NCBI GenBank assembly: GCA_019321725.1
Contig: CM033116.1
Coordinates: 12,232,841 to 12,296,840 of the forward strand
DNA from: Paulownia fortunei
Lineage: Eukaryota > Streptophyta > Magnoliopsida > Lamiales > Paulowniaceae
Direction: 5' to 3'
Length of the DNA: 64,000 nt
Part shown: positions 11,390 to 22,597 of the stretch, in pieces
Numbering within the stretch: the first letter of the stretch is position 1
Layout of the letters: every line of letters begins with the position of its first letter
Position numbers and translations under genes: made by a program
The notes under the pieces: generated by a model
Seen by the model: only the letters and a program-made list of their open reading frames with translations
Databases searched by the model: none
Told to the model about the DNA's origin: nothing

Positions 11390-12740
11390 AATTTTGCTTA
11401 TTTAGTGAATTTCAAATTTATGAATGCATATTTTTAAATTGTTTAAATACATGTTAATTATGTAAAATTTGATTTTGTATAGTTTCAATGATTTTTAATT
11501 GGAATAATTTTAATTGCTTATTTAAATTATTTAAATATAAATAAAAAAAATCATGAAGAAACGGGTCGTCGGGTGTCAGACACCTGACGCTGCACATGCG
11601 CAGTCACCTATCAACGAGCGCTGGTGCGCACGGGCACCCGGTAGTAGGCACCGACACGCGCCTGATGGGCAGTAGTGGCGCTGCTCGTCGTGTCGTTCCG
11701 AGTCTGTTTTTATTTTTTATTTTATTTTAGTTTTTGGAATATTAAAATTAAATGTTAATTTTAATAATTTCTAAAAAATTATTTTTCAAAGAAAAATTAT
11801 TTTTCAAGCAATTAAAAATTATACCAAGTTAAAAATTGCATTTAACAATTTGGTAAATTTACATGTTTTGATAATTACATATGTTGTTAATTATGAGCAT
11901 GTATGGAATGATCATGAGCCATTGGACTAATGTGATTTGTTTTATTTATTATTTTTTAGTTTTATAATGGGGCCTGCGAGCCTCTTATTCCATCTATGTA
12001 AGTTATTTTATTTTCTGTAAAAAGAGTAAAATAGATGGTGAAGTTTTTTCTCTTTCTTTGGAAGACGAAGGAGAATCAAGAAGAAAGTTCCAAAGAAGGC
12101 CCATATTTGTATGAGATACAATTATGTAATAAAATAGGTTCTATTCTAATTTTATTACCCTTAGACTGACCTTAGGTCCATTTTTGGCTCAAATGAACCG
12201 CATAGGACTAGTTCATGATCATCAATTTATTTAAGTGTGTATTAGATGCATGCTTAAGATTTTATTTAATGTTTTTATGCTTGCGCAATCATATTATGAT
12301 ATCATGCATTAAATAACCAACCTAATTTAAATTATGATGAGGTTTTGGATAAAATTAAACCCCACTTAAGTCACTAAAATTCAGTACAAGAATTTTTAGA
12401 AAATTTGATTTCAAACAAAAATGGACAAGTTAGGTAGTACATATTGTTCCATGCCTACCATCAAAGATAAATTGGGACATCCATGGTGGTTAGCGTGCAG
12501 GAAACATACAATTCAGGAATGATCTCAAATATACAAAAAAGCTAGGGAATGGACCCATGGCATTTGAGTTCGAGCCATTTTAAGCTCACTCGTAAAGCCT
12601 GATCGACGGCCCTAATTCCGTTAAGTTGTTAAAGAATAGTATATTATCACTTGACATTTTTCACTAATTTTGTTTTTTTTTTGTTCTTGTAGTGAGTTAC
12701 AAATCATCAATAGTATGTATGAGCCTCATGAATTGAGTCA
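11390..12740 (+). other. Element B untranslated leader and start of gag region
   Basis: Non-coding leader. A GC-rich island at 11555-11700 in otherwise AT-rich DNA contains an imperfect palindrome at 11568-11588 (arms GTCGGGTGTC and GACACCTGAC, one mismatch, single-base centre). Around 12160-12290 it matches the leader of copia remnant F at 36030-36160. A short gag-like beginning may start near 12690, just before the insertion point of element C at 12741. I see no usable reading frame. Confidence 0.6.
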
Positions 12741-13032
12741 TGTTTGGAAGGTGGTGGGTACTCAAATAATTCTTAAGGAGGAAAAGAAGAGGAAGTGACT
12801 AAAATATAAGACTTGTATTACTCCAAAATGACTTGATTTCAACTTGATAATACAATGTCATTTATATTACTCATTAAAAAAATTTAGACCTCATACTATT
12901 AAATAAATACATGTACTTACTTTTATCTAGATACATGAATTATAAGATTTATGTATCACATGGTTCATGAATAATAGTATTCATGTATACTATAGTTCAT
13001 GCACATCAAGTTTAATTTATTAATTTCTAACA
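12741..13032 (-). repeat. Copia element C 3' LTR (292 bp)
   Basis: Aligns almost base for base with 17543-17833. On the minus strand it starts TGTTAGAAATTAATAAATT; the inner edge touches the purine tract. Confidence 0.9.
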
Positions 13033-13044
13033 CTCCCCCCCTAA
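13033..13044 (-). other. Polypurine tract of element C
   Basis: Minus-strand TAGGGGGGGAG lies immediately upstream of the 3' LTR, where plus-strand DNA synthesis is primed. Confidence 0.8.
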
Positions 13045-13680
13045 ACTTGAACCTTCCTAACTCCAAGCATGAACCTCAATCTTTGAAAACTATCAAACTT
13101 GAGGGGTTTTCTAAAAATATAAGCAACTTGATCCATGGTTTGCACATACTCAAGATCGACTTCTTTCTTTGAAATGCAATCTAGAATAAAATGATATCTT
13201 GTGTTAATATACTTACTACGTTCATGAAACACCGGATTCTTTGCTAAGCCTTAAGCAGACTTGTTGTTAATCATGATCTTCATAGCATCTTCGTGCTCCA
13301 AGTGAAGTTCCTTTAATAATCTTCTAAACCATATAGCATGACAAGTGCAAGAAGTGGCTGCAACATACTCAGATTCATAATTGAAAAGCATCACAATAGG
13401 TTGCTTTTTTGAACTCCATGAAATTGCATTATTTTCCAAAAAAGATATGAAAATCGTAGTGCTTTTTCTATCATCAAGGTCTCCCACAAAATCACTATCG
13501 TAATAACCCATCAACTTGCAGTCCTTAGAGGATAAATAAATAATTCCATAGTCAAGAGTACATTTAATATAGCAAAGTATCCTCTTGGCTGCCAACATGT
13601 ATGATTCAGTGGGATTCTCCATAAAATGACTCACAATTCCAACTGCAAACAAAATATCGGGTCTTGTACTAGTTAAGTAT
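13041..13680 (-). pseudogene. Copia element C ribonuclease H
   Basis: Minus-strand translation reads the C-terminal pol domain: AAKRILCYIKCTLDYGIIYL, CKLMGYYDSDFVGDLDDRKS, ESEYVAATSCTCHAIWFRRL, then after a stop near 13250 HERSKYINTRYHFI and the tail VAYIFRKPLKFDSF. The DSDF acidic motif and ESEY are kept. One stop splits the domain into 13251-13652 and 13041-13232. It is among the better preserved coding remnants of the window, but the upstream reverse transcriptase is disabled. Confidence 0.88.
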
Positions 13681-13689
13681 CATAAGCTC

Positions 13690-14665
13690 CCAACAAGACT
13701 CCTGAATGTAGTTGGAACATTCTTCTCTTCTCCTTTATTAATTTTGAATAGTTTTGCTCCAAATTGCATCGCAGTATTTATTGGTTTGCAATTGAGCATG
13801 TTGAATTTCTTGAGAACCACTTTTGCACATCGTTTTTTGTAAAATGAAAATATCCTCCATTTGTTTTACTTGGATTCCCAAGTAATAAGTCATAAGTCCC
13901 ATAGAGGGCATAATCATGGGTGCATCTGAAAAAACCATTTTCTTGAAAATATTTGTCAAGGCAATTGTTCCATGATCTCAGTACTTGTTTGAGCCCAGAC
14001 AATGTCTTATTTAACTTCAACACTTTATCTTCATGGCCCTCAAACACATACCCCATAGGTTGTTCAACAGAAACATCCATGTAAAGATAGCCGTTAAGAA
14101 AAGTAGACTTCACATCCAATTGATAAATCTTCCAATGGTTTTAGGTCGCAAGAGAAATCAACATATGAATTATCTCTAAGCGAGCTATCGGAGCAAACAC
14201 CTCATCATAATCAATGCCTTGTATTTGTTTGTAGCCTTTAGCAACGAGCCTTGCTTTATATCTTGCCACTTCTCTATTAGCATTATTCTTGATCTTGTAC
14301 ACCCATTTAACTCCAATAGTTGGATGGTTTTTAGGAAGAGATGCTAACTCCCAAATATCATTCTTCACAATACCACAAATTTTCTCGTCCATGGCTTCTC
14401 CATTTCTTATCCTTTTTGTATTCTTCAAAACTCAAAGATTCAACATGTGCCAGTAAACAAAATAAATTTGTCCCATCAATACAATGAGTCTTATTGTAGA
14501 TATCATCAAGGCTTTGATATTTTGGGGTCTTTTCTCCCGAAGATGATCCTAGTATGAGTGATAAACCCGATGAGTGAGGAGAAGATGGTGGATTAGATTC
14601 CTCTTGAGCTTTTTGGATAATCTCTTTTCCTCATCAAAGTAAGAAAGGAAATCATAAGACCTTTC
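13690..14665 (-). pseudogene. Copia element C reverse transcriptase lacking the YVDD catalytic segment
   Basis: The N-terminal piece (14141-14428) reads [35 protein letters not shown] and [12 protein letters not shown]. After a frame break, 13778-14119 reads MDVKSTFLNGYLYMDVSVEQ and VLKLNKTLSGLKQVLRSWNN. After HDYALYGT the sequence goes directly to LMTYYLGIQVKQME (in another frame), so about 35 codons with the YVDD palm motif are deleted. Upstream, the region beyond 14665 is broken by solo LTR D. No enzyme activity is possible. Confidence 0.85.
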
Positions 14666-14670
14666 TATTT

Positions 14671-16553
14671 TGCGTGATCCCAGGGTATGCACAATGAAAA
14701 AATACAAATTTAAAAATATCATGCTATAACAGTTACAGCAGTACTTTAGAACTGATGCAGTTTTTAACGATCTTGCAATTTCGTACGGTGTAATGAAACA
14801 ATTAAAGTTTCGAACAAAGGATGAAGGATAAAATAATTTTTCTCCTTAATCTCTCTATGTGGCATAAAATTAGAGGGTTAAAATTAGCCTCTAATTTTCG
14901 GCCCTTTAGGTATAAATTATTCAAAAATTCCAAGAGTCCTACTCTAAGTATTTTTGGTCTCCTCCTGATTGATTGGAAAATATTTTGGTTTAGCCAAAAA
15001 TCTCTTAGTTTATCCCTTCATATCTTTCGAAGATATTTAGCATCTCCTAATAATTTCAAACTCTTGAGTTTTCATCCTTTTTCAACAACCTTTATGGGCC
15101 TCTCCTAATGGGTCACTTTGAATTGGACTTGAACTTTAAAATAAATCTTATAATTAATTCAATTAATTATCTTCGCCCAAATTTAATTATTTAAATTCAT
15201 CCAGCCCACTTAATTAAATTAAGCTCAATAAATAATTTAATTATTTAATTGAGTAAATTAATTTAATAATTAAATTAATTTATGGATTACAAAATTAATT
15301 TGATCCAATCAAATAATTATCTCACTCCAATTGGGCTTTCTAATCCTATCAGGTCCAATTAAATAATTTAATTATGTAATTGAATAATTAATTCAACTCA
15401 TTGAATTAATTTAAGTCCTAATTAATTAATCTTTATTAATTAATTGGATCCAACTCCTTGGATCAAATCCTAAGTGAGAAATGTTTCATCTCAAATTGTG
15501 TGTAACCCTTTAGGTTCACAACTAAGTTGGTAGTGGGCTTATAATATTTGCAACTTATAAATATAATAATTATTTTAATTAATTAATTCAAATAATTAAT
15601 TTGCTTGAAATTAACTCCTTAATTTCAAGAACCTCATAAGTCATGAAAAACACCTAGCAAATGTATAATGACTACCTACACTTAGGTGAAATAGCGAGTA
15701 AACCTATTTCAATTATGAGTATCACCTATTTCAATTATGAGTATCATACACGTAAGGTCCTTCCGTCAACTAATTTCTCGATTAAGTCTAAGGCATGGAT
15801 TAATTGTCGAAACCCTAATTGCTCAATAATTATGATTTCATTTCAAATTTCAATGACTCACGATGATTGTTAGAAAGCTCCCATCTAACATTCATCTTGC
15901 TTTGGCCAAGGATTTTTGAGTCATAAACTATGAAAATATAGGTCATTCATTTGTTCTGCCAGACAAGTGATGGATCCTTTATTGGCTACTCATTAACCTT
16001 CATACATATCAATGCAATATCCAACGTACCCCCTTTGTGATTGTCAGGCAATCAGAAGATACATCAAAATAGAACACGACATGCACAAAGCTACCATGGT
16101 GCCTCAAATTTAAGGACTAATCGTGTACTATCGTAATATAGAAATTCTTATTTTGACAAATAAATTTCTAATTAAGAAATTTTAGTGGGCCTATTTAGTG
16201 TACTTATTCCTTAATAAGCACCTACATATATGCACTGACGTGACTACGCCAATGTACATGAAGTGAGGCATCCTCCTCAGTGAGCATGGATTGTATTCTC
16301 CAATCTATTGGGCTATTCGATATCCCATCTCAAAAAGCTCTCGACTCAAAACTAATTTAAGACCAAAGTCATAAAAGCATATTCCATGATTACGATCATA
16401 TGTTTGACCATGCCCCATAGTTAAGTTTGGTCTACAAGATGTAATTAAAGATAAAGAAATTTGCCTATTTTATTAATATGATTTGAAAAAGATTGTTTTT
16501 ACAAATACTAAAAGACATCTAATCTAATTGGCACGCCAGACACTACTTTAACA
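14671..16553 (-). repeat. Solo LTR D of a copia family related to A and B (1.88 kb)
   Basis: On the minus strand it starts TGTTAAAGTAGTGTC (16553) and ends near 14671. Its body matches the LTRs of A and B in order, including the TTAATTAATT block (15130-15600) and the antisense of the TAAGAATTTC/AGTACACGACTAG segment. It interrupts the pol gene of element C: integrase coding resumes right after it. No primer site, internal region or second LTR of its own is present, so it is a solo LTR. A short 22-base duplication occurs at 15705-15750. Confidence 0.8.
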
Positions 16554-17526
16554 CTTTTTTCTTCCTTAGAACTCCAATCCCATGATGTATCTTCATCAAA
16601 TTCCACATCTCTACTAATCACAACGCTTCCATTATTTAGAATGAACAACTTATATCCCTTGAAATTTTCATTGTAACCCATGAAAACAAGTTTCTTACTT
16701 CGATCATCAAGTTTGGATCTCTCTTGCTTGGGGACTTATGCATAATCAATGGATTAAAAGACTATTAGTTATGACACATTTGGTTTCCATCCACTCCATG
16801 CTTCTTGAGGTGTCACATTCTTTAAGCTCTTAGTCGGACTTCAATTTGAAAGATACACTGCACATGCAATAGCTTCAGCCCAAAACTCCTTAGGTATGTT
16901 CTTAGACTCTAGCATGGTTCTTGCCATATTCAGAATTGTTCTATTCTTTCTCTCGATAACTCTATTTTTCTGGGGTGATCTAGGAACTGTCAAAGGATGA
17001 TGAATTCCATGCAACTCACAAAAACTGTTAAACTCATTAAATCTAAATTCACCTCCCTATGAGTTCTCAATGCTTTAATTTCATACTGACTATTTTTTTC
17101 AACTAGAGTTTTAAACTTCTTAAATGCATCAAATGCCTTCGGTTTATGTTTCAAAAAGTACACCAATGTCTTCCTACTGAAATTATCAATAAAAAACATA
17201 AAGTAACAGTTTTTACCGAAAGATTGAGGCTTGATGGGACCACAAACATCAGCATGGACAAACTATATAGAGTGGTTTGGATGCTCTCAAAATGGATTGC
17301 TTTGGGAAGCTTGTTCTTGGATGCTTGCTGAGTAAGCATGCTTCACACAACTAATCGGGGTGATCAATCTTCACACAACTAGTCAGGGTGATCAATCTTT
17401 GGAATTCCCTTCACCATTTTATTATCTCCCAATGCTTTGAGTACTCTAAAATTCAAATGGCCGAATCTCTTATAATTGAGTTTGGTGAGTTGGGGATATT
17501 GGAGAGATGCTCCTTTGGATGTTATT
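16554..17526 (-). pseudogene. Copia element C integrase and GAG-pre-integrase
   Basis: Minus-strand translation gives a GAG-pre-integrase tail near 17400-17460, the integrase core at 16990-17199 (FFIDNFSRKTLVYFLKHKPK, FKKFKTLVEKNSQYEIKALR) and the post-integrase segment near 16560-16740 with ISRDV-like and WVTMK-like pieces. The second catalytic aspartate (usually in an RTDRGGE motif) is histidine: ALRTHREVN. A 28-base tandem duplication at 17341-17396 adds a further break. Domain order matches pol of copia elements; no gag or protease precedes it. Confidence 0.82.
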
Positions 17527-17833
17527 GGCTCTGGTACTAGTTTGTTGGAAGGTGGTGAGTACTTAAATAATTCTTAAGGAGGAAGACAAGAGGAAGTCAC
17601 TAAATTATGAGACTTGTATTGCTCCAAAATGACTTGATTTCAACTTGATAATACAAGATTATTTATACTACTCAATAGAAAATTCACAACCTCACATCAT
17701 TAAATAAATACATGCACTTTCTTTTATCTAGATACATGAATTATAAGATTCATATATCACATGGTTCAAGAATAATAATATTCATGTATACTATGGTTCA
17801 TGCACATCAAGTTTAATTTATTAATTTCTAACA
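17527..17833 (-). repeat. Copia element C 5' LTR (17543-17833) with primer site
   Basis: The 291-base LTR is nearly identical to 12741-13032. Next to it at 17527-17542 the minus strand reads AACTAGTACCAGAGCC, a slightly altered initiator-tRNA primer site. Confidence 0.88.
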
Positions 17834-18113
17834 GGCCAAGTAGACTTGAAACTTAAAGAAGATAAAAGATAGTAATAAGGCCATCTTTAGTCTCCTTTTT
17901 TTTTCTCTCTATCGTAAATGACAACTTTTATGAACAAATTTTTTTTTTAAAAAAAAGGAAAGTTAGAAAACCAAGCCCTTTCACATGGATGCTCAACTAA
18001 AGTATGTGCATTCAGATGTAACATTCATGCCTTCAACCATATAACTACAAGAGTCCCAAAACAAAAGTGAGCAGAATTGAAATAACATAGCAATCCTCTC
18101 TCCAGTTCCTGCC
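17834..18113 (+). other. Upstream DNA of the BAHD fragment
   Basis: No reading frame. Contains a T-rich/A-rich run at 17898-17960. It runs straight into the start codon of the BAHD pseudogene, so it may include that gene's old 5' untranslated region or promoter. No TATA box can be assigned with confidence. Confidence 0.35.
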
Positions 18114-19254
18114 ATGCAAGACCCTAAGGTAAAGAGACTAAAAAAATCCATTTTCTTGTCTAACATGGACCAAATTTTGAGTTAAATATCCCAACAGCCC
18201 ATTTCTTCAAGCCAAACCCAAATTTCCCCCGTGAAAATATGGACAAAAGGCTCAAAATGGCACTAGAAAAAGTGTTGGTGCCCCATGATTTTATGGCCGA
18301 AAGATTGAAACTAAACTACATGTTAGGCTGCCAAAATATCGACTGCAATGTGGTGGGGGCTGACTTCGTGGTAGCTTCTTCCTAGTTTTCTCTTAATGAA
18401 ATCAGTGACTATTTGGTTTATCCCAACTTGGGATATCGGCAGCTTGCTGTCCAAAGATTGGATAACTTGGCACCTGAAGTTGATCAACCTCTATGTGTTT
18501 TTCTGGTGTGTGAGTGATTTTGTGTGTTTGTGTCTTATGTTTGAAACTTATTATAGAACTTGTAAGGCTATTATTTTAAGTTCTACACAGTATAATTGAG
18601 ATTTCCTACATGAATTTTGGGAAGAAATTTGCATTCGTGTGGAAGCGGGTGTGATAGATTTTTCTAAGGTCAGTATTTTTTAAAAATAAGAGAGAATATT
18701 GTGAAGTAGTTGCCCATTATGTCAAAGTTTTTGCTTGCTGATCTTCCTTTTTAAGGGTCTTGGGGTATGGCAATTGTATTTTGGTTCCAATCTACAGCTA
18801 AATTTGGTTCAAACTAAGTTAAATCATGACATCATTAACGTAACATTAGATAAAATTTACACTCTCTCAATATTTTCAGGTAACATCATTCAAGTTTGGT
18901 GGTTTTGTAATTGGCATGTGGATGATTCACATCTTACTCGATGGGCTAGGTGCCAAGACATTCATAGGAAACATAGTTTCTCAAGCTTTTGATGACAAAC
19001 CCTTGGTGATCATCCTTTGCAACAACCGTCGACTTCTTGCCGCAAGATCTCCGCCACACGTGGCATTCCCACACCCGGAGTTCCTTGTGCTCTCCCTCCC
19101 CGTCGGTGAAGGGTCAAGCCCATCGGTGTTCTATTGTAGCCAGCTGAAAGGAATTAAGTTCATGTTGAAAATAATTTGTAATTCATATCCAATCAACAAA
19201 GGATGCTTCAACCAAAGGAGAGCTAGTCGGCTATTTGAGGAAGAAAATCTCTAG
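18114..19254 (+). pseudogene. BAHD acyltransferase fragment with intron (pseudogene)
   Basis: An ATG at 18114 opens MQDPKVKRLKKSIFLSNMDQ, a BAHD-like N terminus. After a frameshift near 18180, exon 1 continues with FFKPNPNFPRENMDKRLKMA, then LEKVLVPHDFMAERL, and YPNLGYRQLAVQRLDNLAPE up to LCVF at 18505. A TAG stop lies at 18383-18385. A GT-AG intron fits 18506-18879 (CTG|GTGTGTGAG ... TTTTCAG|GTAACATC), where many BAHD genes have their single intron. Exon 2 reads VTSFKFGGFVIGMWMIHILL, giving the active-site HxxxD as HILLD, and then RRLLAARSPPHVAFPHPEFL. The family moves acyl groups from CoA thioesters to alcohols or amines in the cytosol. The C-terminal half with the DFGWG motif is absent. 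Exon 2 stays open to 19254. It lies between copia elements C and E inside element B. Confidence 0.85.
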
Positions 19255-19428
19255 ACATTAAACAAGACACCAAGTAGCTGTGTTGCCATGTTCCAGCAAA
19301 ATAAATCAGCCAGGCTTCACCCTCAAACCAACCAATCAAATGCAAGTACTTAGCATGGAATTTAAGGTCCTTGATCATCCTTTCTCAAGGCCTAAGTTTG
19401 TCTCTTAATTCAATTAATAGAAGTTATT

Positions 19429-19700
19429 GTTAACCGACATTAGTATTCTATATATGTGTAATGTATGCAACTATTGTAAGTGAGGAAGTAGAACGATAGA
19501 GATAGAGAGCAATAAAACAAAAAAGAGAGAGAGCAGACTGTGAGTGCAAATTAAATTCTAAAATTGTATTGCATGAAATTTGGAAAAAAATATTGTAATA
19601 TTGCAATTCACATATATATTTAGCCTTCTATATATTCAGTCTCTCTCTCCCAATTTATATTTACACCCAACAGAATTGTGGTATCAAATCCACTCTTAGC
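19429..19700 (+). repeat. Copia element E 5' LTR (19429-19672) and primer site
   Basis: The LTR runs TGTTAACCGACATTAG ... TTACACCCAACA. GTGGTATCAAATCC at 19678-19691 is an initiator-tRNA primer site five bases further on. Confidence 0.8.
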
Positions 19701-19724
19701 CTAATAACCTCTCTTCTACACAAA

Positions 19725-20560
19725 AATGACTTCAACCAATAGCAATAAGCTTTCTTTTACATATTTCCAATAAGGTGTGTCTATCTTTATTGGTCAAGAT
19801 TAAGAATTTTGGAGTGTCCTAATGGAAAATTTATTCTTATCTCATGAACTTTGGAATATTATTAAAGATGGATATAATATATATACTCAGGAGCAGGAAG
19901 CCGCACTAGCAGCAGCGGAGAAAAGATGCATAAAGAGAACAAGATGAAAGATGCAAGAGCCATGTCCTTTATGCACCAAGGGGTAAATCGATCCATCCTT
20001 CCCTGCATTACAGGTGTTAAAATATCAAAAGATGCATGACAAAATAATTTGGAGGCTATGAAAAAGTTCTCTATTAAATTGCTAAATTTATGGCGAGATT
20101 TTGATAATATGGCTATGAAAGATAGCGAAAATGTGCAAGAATTTTTTTCTAGAGTTTCTATAGTAGTAAATCAAATTAGAGGATATGGTAATATTGTTGA
20201 AGACCAAAAGATCATTGAAAAAGTGCTACAAAGTTTGCTAGCAAAGTTCAAGCATATAGTTATTGCCATTAAAAATCCAAAGATTTGTCAAAATTACCTT
20301 CGGATGAACTTATGGGATTACTAGAAGCCCATGAAAAAAGAATGAGTAGATTTTCAAGTCAAAGCTTGCAGCAAGCCTTTCAAGGAAAGGTTAATATTTT
20401 GGAGCAAAGAAATCAACAAGATGGCTAGAAGAACAACTCCATTCAATGAGGTGCAAGAGGCATAGGTCATGGAAAATATCAAAACTTTTAGCCACGAGGA
20501 CAAGGAAGAAGAAGTATTTCTAATAAGAGAAATTTTAATCAAAACTCAAATTTGCATTGT
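19725..20560 (+). pseudogene. Copia element E gag (broken)
   Basis: ATG at 19725 begins MTSTNSNKLSFTYFQ, followed by a stop. The UBN2-type gag domain is recovered downstream: ELWNIIKDGYNIYTQEQEAA near 19850-19910, and the open stretch 20049-20324 with FDNMAMKDSENVQEFFSRVS and EDQKIIEKVLQSLLAKFKHI. Linking pieces are shifted by single bases. Its closest look-alikes are Tork-type copia gags. It would form the particle shell; the stops exclude that. Confidence 0.85.
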
Positions 20561-21318
20561 CGAATATGTAGAAAGAATAGTCAAGACACACGATTTTTTG
20601 CCGTAATAAATGCACAAGGTGTAAAAATATGAATCATTCTCACAGAGATTGTTGGTATAAAGACGACGGAGATACAAAGATGGCCAACTTCACAAAAAGA
20701 AAAGAGGTTGATAAGGTATTTTACTCCTGCTTGAACTTTCAACAACAAATTGAGAATATTTGGTACATGGATAGTGGTTGCAGTAATCACATATGTGAAT
20801 TGTTTGTGAAGCTCAATGAGTCATATTCATTAGAAGTAAAACTGGAATATGGTAAAGCATACAAAATTACCAAACAAAAGAAGGCAAAGCCAATATTATC
20901 AAGAATGTCTTTTATGTGCCTGACTTAACTTAAAATTTATTAAGCGTCGGCTAGCTACTGGATAAAGATTACAAAGTGGAGTTCAATAATGACTATTGTG
21001 TCATTACTAACAAGCAAAAGAATCTCACAATAGCTAAAATTAAGATGAGTTCAAATAAAGTTTTTCCTCTTAATTTTCCATTGACTGAAAGTCGAACTTC
21101 AAAACACAATAGATGAAGATTATATTTTTTAGCATTTGAGGTATGAACTTTTTATCTATAAATGCTTAAATTTATTGAAGAAAAAAATGATATTTGGTCT
21201 TCCTAATATTCCTAATCGAGACAAGCCATATGAAGGATGTATTTTTTACAACATGCATCATTGACCATTTGTGAAGACATCATTTCGAGCCAAAGCTCCT
21301 CTTGAGATAGTACCAAAG
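20560..21318 (+). pseudogene. Copia element E zinc knuckle, protease and GAG-pre-integrase
   Basis: The segment has a zinc knuckle region near 20600-20660 (NMNHSHRDCWYKD), the aspartic protease active site WYMDSGCSNHIC at 20760-20795 with Asp-Ser-Gly intact, and, after frame breaks, a GAG-pre-integrase at about 21130-21310 (CLNLLKKKMIFGLPNIPN-like, then FRAKAPLEIV). The protease would release pol domains. Truncation follows directly. Confidence 0.82.
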
Positions 21319-21379
21319 CTCCCAATAATATGTATAAATATATATATATATAAGCAACCTGTGCAACATAATTTGTGCA

Positions 21380-22230
21380 TGTATGCATGTGTATAACTTT
21401 TTTTTTCTATTAAGTTCAACAAAACATTGATAAAAGTAAAGTGCTTTCATATCCTGTCACACTGTATATACATATGTAGTTATTAAATATTAACCAAGTC
21501 TATCAAACCATCACAAACCTAAACTTTATATTACAAAGGAGTTTTGAAAGTGATATACAGGATAAAGTCATTAATATAATACAATAACTGTAAAATAAAA
21601 AACACAACTCACAAAATAGCCCAATTTGATCGTCATCCAAGTATATTGATTTTTGAAAGCCTATAGGAGCTCCACTGCCAGCCAGTAAACCAGAGGCCTC
21701 AAGTCTCACCATGTTCACCTACAATGCATGAACTACATGAGCTAACGCTCAATAAGTAAAAATCATGCATGACAAAAGTATGATATAAAATCTTATGCAA
21801 CTCAACTCTAAGATATGATGCTATAAATGTGTCAAATTGAGTACTCATGAATCAAAGAGTTTTTATTAAAAATCACTTCATTTATTGGGCCTTTGGCCCA
21901 CCTACTATGCACCGGATAGAGCTCTGGACAATATCAATAATCACATGGCCATAAATAAATTGACTTAATCCAAGGGCCATCTCTTGGGATCACCAGAGGT
22001 CCACCCCCTGTCTTCCCCTGTGATCCTCCAGAAGTCTTCCCACTGGCGGAGTCAATAAGGGCACAGTCAAGTGGTTCACCCTCTCGTGACCACCAGAGGC
22101 ACACCCCCTATCAACCCCTGTGATCCTCCGAGAAGTAACACTCACGGTGCCCCAAAATATCATATAAGCACATCTCACATGCCTCGGTACACTAGTAGTG
22201 GCCAACCAAAATATTTTCTTTCTGAAAACC
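21380..22230 (-). repeat. Chromovirus LTR-like fragment
   Basis: Non-coding. The segment GCATGAACTACATGAGCTAA...CTCAATAAGTAAAAATCATG resembles the ATGAGCTAAAGGCTCAGTAAG segment of the Tekay-like LTRs at 26411 and 32715. A partial internal duplication of a CACCAGAGG...CCCCTGTGATCCTCC block occurs at 21990-22035 and 22090-22130. It separates element E from the RNase H tail of B. Family assignment is by eye only. Confidence 0.45.
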
Positions 22231-22235
22231 ATGTC

Positions 22236-22560
22236 TCAAATCATATCGTGCATGCATCAGATGCAACAAAAGAAGTTGTTTGGATTAGAAACTTCATCCA
22301 AGGGTTGGGTGTAGTTCCATCCGTTGTTGATCCAGTTATGATTTACTGTGATAGTAATGGGGCCATTGCACAAGCAGAGGAGTCAATATCTCATCAAAGA
22401 TCCAAGCACATAATGAGACGATATCACTTGATCAGAGAGATCACTGGTAGAGGCGACGTCATTGTAGATCGAGTTGGCTCAACATAAAATATAGCAGACC
22501 CACTTACTAAGCTCTTAGTACACAAGATATTCGACGGACATCTTGAGAAGATGGGCCTTA
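22236..22560 (+). pseudogene. Copia element B ribonuclease H tail and polypurine tract region
   Basis: Translation HASDATKEVVWIRNFIQGLG, then MIYCDSNGAIAQAEE and SKHIMRRYHLIREITGRGDV matches the last 100 residues of copia pol; the aspartate in YCDSNG is present. The frame continues past VDRVGST to a stop and the old tail ADPLTKLLVHKIFDGHLEKM is still readable in frame. The first half of RNase H and all other pol domains of B are missing. GGGCAAGTGGGAGAT at 22583-22597 is the polypurine tract next to the 3' LTR. Confidence 0.88.
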
Positions 22561-22597
22561 GATATATGGGCAATTGGAGCTAGGGCAAGTGGGAGAT

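Larger units (their letters stand above)
12741..17833 (-). mobile_element. Copia element C, nested in B and interrupted by solo LTR D
   Basis: Short LTRs of about 291 bases lie at 12741-13032 and 17543-17833. A primer site, integrase, reverse transcriptase and RNase H on the minus strand and a purine tract complete the element. Flanks AGTCA (12736-12740) and GGCCA (17834-17838) look like a target duplication altered by two transitions. Gag and protease are gone: the primer site is followed at once by the GAG-pre-integrase region. Without D the element is only about 3.2 kb. Confidence 0.88.
19429..21330 (+). mobile_element. Copia element E, 3'-truncated
   Basis: A 244-base LTR (19429-19672), primer site, gag, zinc knuckle, protease and GAG-pre-integrase follow in order on the plus strand. 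Similarity stops near 21318-21340 at an ATATATAT run; integrase core, reverse transcriptase, RNase H and 3' LTR are missing. The 98-base stretch before 19429 belongs to the BAHD flank. Confidence 0.85.
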
